This document shows, one piece after another, positions 53,506 to 59,099 of a stretch of 59,099 nucleotides of DNA. The notes beneath the pieces were generated by a model. It saw only the letters and a program-made list of their open reading frames with translations. It did no database searches and was not told the origin of the DNA. Position 1 is the stretch's first letter. Each line of letters begins with the position of its first letter. The stretch spans positions 1 to 59,099 of the forward strand of contig JBAXAM010000005.1 of assembly GCA_037142515.1 (NCBI GenBank), given 5' to 3'. Position numbers and translations under genes: made by a program. The stretch is from JBAXAM01 sp037142515. Its GTDB lineage: Bacteria > Pseudomonadota > Gammaproteobacteria > UBA9339.

Positions 53506-54879
53506 ATGCGAGTACACCGTTTTGAAGCAGATTTATTATTAAACTGGCTAAGCAAAAAGGGGAGAAAACCTCTTGTTGTGCGCGGTGCAAGACAAGTTGG
53601 AAAATCTAGCTTAGTGCGTCATTTATCCGACTTAAGTCAGCGTTTCTGTTTGGAGTTGAATTTTGAACGGTATCCAGAACACGCTGATTTTTTTAAAAGT
53701 AACGATCCAAAAGCTATTTTGGATAATTTGAGTGTTTATTTTAAACAATCAATCGATCCTAAAACTTCGCTTTTATTTTTGGATGAAGTGCAAGCAGCTC
53801 CCAAAGTGATCGAAACACTGCGATATTTTTATGAAGAATGTCCTGAACTACCTGTGGTTGCTGCTGGATCATTGCTTGATTTTGTCTTAGCGAAACCAGA
53901 ATTTTCAGTACCGGTTGGGCGCATTGAATATTTTCATTTGGGTCCTATTAGCTTCGAAGATTTTTTAATAGCTCGAAACGAAGAAGCTTTGTTGAAATGG
54001 ATTAGATCGGTTTCTATTAGAGATACTATTCCTATCCCAATGCACCAGCGTTGCTTGGAGCTAGTTAAAGAATTTTGGTTAATAGGTGGGATGCCAGAGG
54101 TGGTTGCGCACTATGCTGAATATCACAACTTTCAAGAAATTAATAATATTAAACAAAATATTTTACAAAGTTATCAAGAAGATTTTTATAAGTACGGCCG
54201 TATTAAGCAAGTTCCATTACTTAGACGTGTTTTTAAAACCATACCAAGTTTAATTGGGCAAAAAATAAAATATGTCCAGCTCGATCCTGATAGTAAATCG
54301 ATTCAGACCAAGGAAGCGTTAGATTATTTAAATTTGGCTAAAGTTATACATCTTGTTTATCATAGCCATGCAACCGGCTTGCCTTTGTGTGCACAAGTAG
54401 ATTATAAGATTTTTAAAACCATTTTTGTTGATATTGGATTATTATGTTCCGCATTGGGATTGACTCATTTATCGGTTATCCAAGCTCCGGACGGGGTTTG
54501 GATTAATAGAGGCAGTCTGGCAGAACAATTTATTGGACAGATTTTATTACAATTGTATCCTCCTTATCAGGCACCAGAATTATACTACTGGATGCGTGAA
54601 CAAGCTCAATCTGCCGCTGAGTTAGATTATGTTTGGCAATATGAAAATCATATTGTTCCAATAGAAGTAAAAGCGGGAAAAACTGGGCATTTAAAGTCGC
54701 TACATTATTTTATGCGAGAAAAACATTGTTCTTGTGGTGTACGCTTCAATACAGATTTACCAACCCTTCTGAATGAAAAAGCCAAATTACCAAATCATGA
54801 GCCTTTTTCATATAGATTATTATCTTTACCTTTCTATTTAGCTGGTCAATTAAATCGATTTATTATAGAGTCTTTTTAG
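53506..54879 (+). CDS. AAA ATPase with DUF4143 domain
   Basis: A 457-residue protein. Walker A is RGARQVGKSS (G27-S34) and Walker B LLFLDEVQAAPK. AAGSLLDF and PVGRIEYFHLGPISFEDFL are subfamily markers. The C-terminal nuclease-like motif is complete: ELDYVW...IVPIEVKAGK. Close in sequence to the convergent neighbour at 54850, with which it overlaps tail to tail by 30 bp. No N-terminal or C-terminal extra domain. Confidence 0.9.
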   Translation: MRVHRFEADLLLNWLSKKGRKPLVVRGARQVGKSSLVRHLSDLSQRFCLELNFERYPEHADFFKSNDPKAILDNLSVYFKQSIDPKTSLLFLDEVQAAPKVIETLRYFYEECPELPVVAAGSLLDFVLAKPEFSVPVGRIEYFHLGPISFEDFLIARNEEALLKWIRSVSIRDTIPIPMHQRCLELVKEFWLIGGMPEVVAHYAEYHNFQEINNIKQNILQSYQEDFYKYGRIKQVPLLRRVFKTIPSLIGQKIKYVQLDPDSKSIQTKEALDYLNLAKVIHLVYHSHATGLPLCAQVDYKIFKTIFVDIGLLCSALGLTHLSVIQAPDGVWINRGSLAEQFIGQILLQLYPPYQAPELYYWMREQAQSAAELDYVWQYENHIVPIEVKAGKTGHLKSLHYFMREKHCSCGVRFNTDLPTLLNEKAKLPNHEPFSYRLLSLPFYLAGQLNRFIIESF

Positions 54880-56175
54880 CTCGCCTATCATATATAGCGG
54901 AATTGTCAGAACGTTATCTTGTATACATAACGAATGTTGTGAAATCTGAATCCCAATGAGCGCATTTTTTTCGCTCATAAATTGTTTTAATGACTTTAGG
55001 CGGCCAATTTTTCCAGACTTAACTTCAATTGGAACAATATTGCCTTCTAAATTTACAACATAATCAACCTCAGCTTGACTACCTTTTTTGTCTCTTTCCC
55101 AGAAATATAATTCTGGTTCTTCTTCAGGGTTTTGGTAAGCCAGCAATTCTTGACCAACAAATTGCTCGGTAATTGCGCCTTGATTAATTAATAGCAAATC
55201 TTGTAATAACAAATTACTCAAGTTTATTTTGCCAGCACGATTCATTAGTCCTATATCAACAAAAAGCAACTTGAATTTTTTTTCATTAATTAACGCATTT
55301 AGAGGTAACCCAGAACAACTTGAAGCATTAATCCTGTATAAAAGTCCAGCTTGCGATAATAAAGCTATTGCTTCTTTTATATCAGATGCTTTGCTTTCCG
55401 CATCAACATTGGTGTATTTTATTTGTTTGCCAATTAAATTTGGTATTTTTATGAATGCTTGCTGCAAATATTTATGTTTAGTGAGCTTGGCATATTTACC
55501 AAAATCATTGCGATAAGTTGCTAATAAATTCGTTTGTAAATTTTGACAGGCATTAAAGTCTTGGTATTTAATGTAATGATCCAAAACTGCTGGCATACCA
55601 CCTATTATCATATATTCTTTTACTAGTTTTAATAACTCTTGATGCGCAATACTAGAAGGCGGTTTTGCCAGTGTGGCTGTGTTTATGTGGTTTAAAAGAG
55701 ATTGTTTTTCTTTTGCCGCTAAATATTCATAAAAAGATAGTGGCTGCATATGCAAAAACTGAATTCGACCAACGGGCATATGAAACATCTCATCATTTAA
55801 TGCAAACTCTAAAAGCGATCCAGCGCCAATTACATGCAGCTCTGGCATCTGTTCTTTAAAGTATCTAAGCGCCATAATAGCTCGGGGACAGCTTTGTATT
55901 TCATCTAAAAAAAGCAGAGTTTTTCCTGGGATAATTGGAGTGCTTTGTTTTAGCAAGATTTGATTAGTAATCTCTTGTGGCTTGAGTGTTTGGAAACAAT
56001 CAGCATAATCTGGCTCTAATTCGAAGTTAATATTAACAAAATGAGGAAAATTAGCGCTAGCAAATTGCTGGATAGCAGTGGTTTTGCCTATTTGCCGTGC
56101 GCCACGCAGCAGAATTGGTAAATACTCTGGTGCGCTTTTCCATTTAATTAAGCTGGTAATAATGCTTCTGTACAT
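54850..56175 (-). CDS. AAA ATPase with DUF4143 domain
   Basis: A 441-residue paralogue of the 53506 protein on the other strand. Walker A is RGARQIGKTT (G25-T32), Walker B LLFLDEIQSCPR; GAGSLLEFAL and MPVGRIQFLHMQPLSFYEYL are shared with its partner. The nuclease-like motif AEVDYVV...IVPIEVKSGK is intact. Shine-Dalgarno GGGGGT is 7 nt from the ATG but lies in the 3' arm of a 9-bp hairpin. It is divergent from the next ATPase at 56344. Confidence 0.9.
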   Translation of the reverse strand: MYRSIITSLIKWKSAPEYLPILLRGARQIGKTTAIQQFASANFPHFVNINFELEPDYADCFQTLKPQEITNQILLKQSTPIIPGKTLLFLDEIQSCPRAIMALRYFKEQMPELHVIGAGSLLEFALNDEMFHMPVGRIQFLHMQPLSFYEYLAAKEKQSLLNHINTATLAKPPSSIAHQELLKLVKEYMIIGGMPAVLDHYIKYQDFNACQNLQTNLLATYRNDFGKYAKLTKHKYLQQAFIKIPNLIGKQIKYTNVDAESKASDIKEAIALLSQAGLLYRINASSCSGLPLNALINEKKFKLLFVDIGLMNRAGKINLSNLLLQDLLLINQGAITEQFVGQELLAYQNPEEEPELYFWERDKKGSQAEVDYVVNLEGNIVPIEVKSGKIGRLKSLKQFMSEKNALIGIQISQHSLCIQDNVLTIPLYMIGELKRLYNKSI

Positions 56176-56181
56176 AAAATA

Positions 56182-56222
56182 ACCCCCATATTTTCACTAA
56201 ATTTCGTATATTTTATGGGGGT
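56182..56222 (-). promoter_or_regulatory. Hairpin sequestering the Shine-Dalgarno of the 54850-56175 ATPase
   Basis: On the minus strand ACCCCCATA (56214-56222) pairs with TATGGGGGT (56182-56190), 9 bp with a 23-nt loop. The GGGGG in the second arm is the only ribosome-binding site, 7 nt before the ATG. Confidence 0.5.
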
Positions 56223-56272
56223 GATTTTATACTTTTTTTGATTATTTTCAAGTGCAATATACAATGCCTGAT

Positions 56273-56318
56273 AAATTGAGTAAAATTGCTCAATTCATTG
56301 AGTTATTTTACTCAATTT
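56273..56318. promoter_or_regulatory. 46-nt nested palindrome, putative operator
   Basis: AAATTGAGTAAAAT (56273-56286) and ATTTTACTCAATTT (56305-56318) are perfectly complementary over 14 bp. Between them CTCAAT-TC-ATTGAG (56289-56302) forms a second palindrome. The block holds four copies of the half-site ATTGAG/CTCAAT. It lies in the 168-bp divergent region, ending 25 bp before the ATG at 56344. Confidence 0.7.
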
Positions 56319-56343
56319 CAAAAACCTGTAGTGGGGGTGCCAC

Positions 56344-57537
56344 ATGTACAAAAGGCCTGTTTATAAAACACTGCAACAAAAATTGCTAGAAAAACGCCTG
56401 TTTTTGCAGATTATTTCTGGTCCTAGGCAGGTAGGCAAAACCACATTGGTACAACAAGTGCTGGACGAGTTATCCTGTGTTTATCATTATGCTACAGCTG
56501 ATGAACCAGGTTTGCTTGATTATACTTGGATCGAGGCACAATGGCACATTGCACGCAAAAAGATCAATAGCAAGAATAAAATCCCTATAATTTTAGCGTT
56601 AGATGAGGTGCAGAAGATACCAGAATGGTCAACTATTGTTAAAAAATTATGGGATGAAGATACTAGCAGCAAAACGTCATTGCAGGTTGTGTTACTTGGA
56701 TCGTCTTCTTTACTAATGCAAAAAGGCCTAGAGGAAAGTATGGCTGGAAGGTTTGAGATTATTAACTTGCCTCACTGGTCATTTTCCGAAATGCGTGATG
56801 CTTTTAGTTGGACGTTAGATAAATATATTTATTTTGGTGGTTACCCTGGTGCTGCAGCAGTAGCTAATGATGAACCTCGTTGGGCAAAATATGTTACTGG
56901 CTCGTTGATTGAACCAACTATTACGCGAGATATTTTGCTTTTGAACCCAATTTATAAGCCGGCTCTTTTAAGACAGTTATTTCAGCTTGGTTGTCATTAT
57001 TCTGGGCAAATATTATCACTACAGAAAATGCTGGGGCAATTGCACGATGCGGGTAATACTACTACTTTGTCTCACTATCTTGAGTTGCTTTATGGTGCTG
57101 GTATGTTAACCGGCTTGCAAAAATACTCTGGTGCAATCGTAAAACAAAGGGCTTCAAGCCCTAAATTGCAAGTTTTGAATAATGCACTAATGGCCTCGCA
57201 GTCTGATATAAGCTTTGCACTAGCAAGACGAAATCCTGAATATTGGGGTCGTTTAGTGGAGTCAGCTATTGGTGCGCACTTAGTGAATAGCGCATTAGGT
57301 AGCAAAAAAATACAAATATTTTATTGGCGCAGTGGCAATTTTGAAGTTGATTTTGTTATTAAGAGAGGGGAAAAAATTATTGCGCTTGAAGTTAAAAGTA
57401 CTAGAAGAGAAGTTTCGCTGCCAGGCATAGCAGAATTTAAAAAAACCTACAAAGATGCCATCCCGCTCCTTGTCGGTAGTTCAAATGGAATTGCATTAGA
57501 AGAATTTTTAGCTAAGCCGCTGAGTGAATGGCTATAG
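56344..57537 (+). CDS. AAA ATPase with DUF4143 domain
   Basis: A 397-residue protein. Walker A is SGPRQVGKTT (G26-T33); Walker B-type ILALDEVQKIPEW. LLGSSSLLMQKGLEESMAGR is the sensor region of the subfamily. The nuclease-like domain reads FEVDFVI...IALEVKSTR. GGGGG lies 6 nt before the ATG inside a small hairpin GTGG/CCAC. Expression is likely tied to the adjacent 46-nt palindrome. It differs in subfamily from its divergent neighbour. Confidence 0.9.
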   Translation: MYKRPVYKTLQQKLLEKRLFLQIISGPRQVGKTTLVQQVLDELSCVYHYATADEPGLLDYTWIEAQWHIARKKINSKNKIPIILALDEVQKIPEWSTIVKKLWDEDTSSKTSLQVVLLGSSSLLMQKGLEESMAGRFEIINLPHWSFSEMRDAFSWTLDKYIYFGGYPGAAAVANDEPRWAKYVTGSLIEPTITRDILLLNPIYKPALLRQLFQLGCHYSGQILSLQKMLGQLHDAGNTTTLSHYLELLYGAGMLTGLQKYSGAIVKQRASSPKLQVLNNALMASQSDISFALARRNPEYWGRLVESAIGAHLVNSALGSKKIQIFYWRSGNFEVDFVIKRGEKIIALEVKSTRREVSLPGIAEFKKTYKDAIPLLVGSSNGIALEEFLAKPLSEWL

Positions 57538-58140
57538 GTGTTGGTAATGTTTTATTTGACACCGTCATGATGCGTTCATATCTTTAAAGTAGTGGAATGG
57601 TTTTTCTGTTTTGGCGTAGGAGCTACTTTTTGCTGTTTTGCATCATCATTCTTTATATTGCTTTTAATAATAACAACTGAATCTGGTGTGCTATTCAATA
57701 GTCGATTAAGAGTCGCGTTATATGTTTTGGAGTCATGGTTATCCGTCGGTCCTATTTTATTTTTATTGGCAGATGATAACTGCTCTTTATCTTTAAGCAT
57801 TTGTTTTTCTTTTTTATACGAAATGCCAAGTAAATTTCCAATAGTAATAAAAGGGTGCTTAATAAATGTTGAAATTTTAAATTCTTTGGATGAGGCAAGA
57901 TCAAGAATAGTTTTGGCAACATCAAGATGATTGCTTTCAATAGATAACTCTAAAGCCGTTTTGCCATTTTTGTTTTTCTTATGGGGATCAGCTCCATTTT
58001 CTAGGAGTGTGTTAACAATATCAAGATGACCATTTTGAGCAGCAACTATAAGCGCGGTTGCGCCATCGTTAGCTTGTTTATCAATATCAACATTTTGATT
58101 TTTTAGGAGTGCGTTAACAATATCAAGATGGCCGTTAAGA

Positions 58141-58235
58141 GCGGCAAGTATAAGCGCGGTTGCGCCATTATTAGCTGGTTTATCAATTTCAACTTTTTGA
58201 TTTTTCAGGAGTGTGTTAACAATATCAAGATAGCC
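58141..58235 (-). repeat. Near-identical repeat unit within ankyrin gene, copy A
   Basis: These 95 bp match 58348-58442 with a single difference, at an offset of 207 bp (69 codons, two ankyrin repeats). Such identity in fast-evolving sequence points to recent internal duplication. Confidence 0.75.
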
Positions 58236-58347
58236 TTTTTGAGCAGCATACATAAGCGCGGTTGTGCCATTAATATTTTGCTTATTAATAGTAACAGTTC
58301 TTGAGTTTTGCAGGAGCGCTTCAACAATATCAGGATGGTTGTTAGAG

Positions 58348-58442
58348 GCGGCAAGTATAAGTGCGGTTGCGCCATTATTAGCTGGTTTATCAATTTCAAC
58401 TTTTTGATTTTTCAGGAGTGTGTTAACAATATCAAGATAGCC
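58348..58442 (-). repeat. Near-identical repeat unit within ankyrin gene, copy B
   Basis: Partner of the copy at 58141-58235. Both encode the segment LVNTLLKNQKVEIDKPANNG plus the following repeat start. Recombination between them would remove or add exactly two ankyrin repeats in frame. Confidence 0.75.
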
Positions 58443-59047
58443 ATTTTGAGCAGCAAATATAAGTGCGGTTGCGCCATCCTTAGTATGTTTATTAACATCA
58501 ACATTTTGATTTTGCAGAAGTGCTTTAACAGTATCAAGATGGCCATTTTGAGCGGCAAGTATAAGCGCGGTTGCGCCATTGCTATCTTGTTCATTAATAC
58601 CTTTATGATTATTTGCAGCGGCATACATAATGGCGCCTATATTATTAATTTTAGAATTTTTTATTACCGCTTTTATAATTTCATCATAATCGTTTACAAT
58701 TGCCCAATTAAGTATATGTTCTGCCTCATTAGGAGAAAATTGTGATTTTTCGAGAAGCTTCAACGCAATATTAGGATGATTGTTTTCGGCGGCATATATG
58801 AGTGCGCTTTTACCGGCGCTATCACGTTGGTTAATATCAGCTCCACGCGCTAACACAATATCTACAATTTCATTATAATTATTTACAGCTGCCCAATTAA
58901 GTATGTATTGCGCTTCATTAGAGGTAAGGTTTGTTTCAAGAAGCTGGCTTACAACACCAATATTATTATTTGCAGCGGCATACATAATGGCGCTCATTCC
59001 CTTTTCATCTGTATTATGAATATTAGAACTTTTTATTACCGCTTTTA

Positions 59048-59099
59048 TGGTAGTGTAACATCCTTTCTGTAAATTATTTTTGACGAGGCAGCATATTTG
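59048..59099. mobile_element. Insertion-sequence end, right copy (52-bp terminal inverted repeat)
   Basis: Exact reverse complement of 3-54. The boundary is also marked independently: the ankyrin gene repeats ATAAAAGCGGTAATAAAAA internally, and the copy at this end loses that similarity at 59048/59049, where GGTAGTGTAACATCC begins. The transposase would lie to the right of the window. Confidence 0.7.

Larger units (their letters stand above)
57576..59048 (-). pseudogene. Ankyrin-repeat protein, N-terminus lost at IS end; candidate effector
   Basis: From the first internal ATG (58997) the protein has 473 residues, but the frame stays open upstream through IKAVIKSSN and the IS end to the window edge, so the true N-terminus is missing. 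About ten ankyrin repeats (consensus NGATALILAAQNGHLDIV.ALL) fill residues 1-360. A hydrophilic, Lys/Asn/Gln-rich tail of about 110 residues follows with no known domain. Ankyrin proteins with polar C-termini are often Dot/Icm substrates in this group of bacteria. Whether it is still expressed is unclear. Confidence 0.8.

Noticed and set aside
57990..58620. Regularly spaced repeats that look CRISPR-like
   Set aside because: Repeats are about 99-105 bp apart, lie in frame, and encode ankyrin repeats on the minus strand; there are no short constant repeats with unique spacers.

Overview
This 59.1-kb AT-rich window looks like chromosomal DNA of an intracellular gammaproteobacterium of the Legionellales type (Legionella/Coxiella/Rickettsiella relatives). 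The reasons are gammaproteobacterial housekeeping genes (glnS, fis, rppH, prlC, rfaH, pepN, htpG), a stand-alone icmH(dotU)-icmF pair as in Dot/Icm (type IVB) secretion, a type III pantothenate kinase, and a long ankyrin-repeat protein of the kind used as a secreted effector. The assignment is inference from gene content; no rRNA or tRNA gene is present.

Layout. (1) 1-13.4 kb, almost all minus strand: truncated rsmB, an MFS transporter and glnS, then a tight run read from fis: fis, icmH, icmF, rppH, lgt, coaX, prlC, a lipoprotein and rpiA. (2) 13.5-14.1 kb: rplU-rpmA, divergent from fis. (3) 14.2-45.4 kb: a large surface-polysaccharide locus starting 27 bp after rpmA. It holds manC, a Wzz-like protein and an RfaH-like antiterminator, followed by a recognisable ops element and a decayed galE. 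Next come gmd, an ABC flippase-type exporter, a two-subunit transketolase, several SDR sugar enzymes, methyltransferases, glycosyltransferases and a Wzy-like polymerase. A GDP-D-glycero-D-manno-heptose module follows (a trifunctional HddC-GmhB-P-loop protein, HddA, GmhA). The locus ends with a WbpL-like initiating transferase, a WbpM-like dehydratase and ugd. (4) 46.7-53.4 kb: fadD-pepN-plsC-htpG. (5) 53.5-59.1 kb: three DUF4143-type AAA ATPases and a truncated ankyrin protein. Two more DUF4143 ATPases lie at 42.0 and 45.4 kb; the first is overlapped by a HEPN/MNT toxin-antitoxin pair.

How it fits together. The sugar enzymes would make GDP-mannose, GDP-4-keto-6-deoxymannose derivatives and GDP-heptose. 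WbpM/WbpL would make and load the first sugar on undecaprenyl phosphate, glycosyltransferases extend it, the ABC exporter would flip it, Wzy/Wzz would polymerise it, and RfaH acting at ops would carry RNA polymerase through the long operon.

Both ends of the window carry the same 52-bp sequence in inverted orientation. At each end it breaks a gene (rsmB on the left, the ankyrin gene on the right), so the window appears to be bounded by two copies of one insertion sequence. The observations most worth checking are the rfaH-ops pair, the AAA-HEPN-MNT overlapping operon, the divergent AAA ATPase pair with a 46-nt nested palindrome and a sequestered Shine-Dalgarno, the trifunctional heptose protein, and an apparently leaderless glnS.
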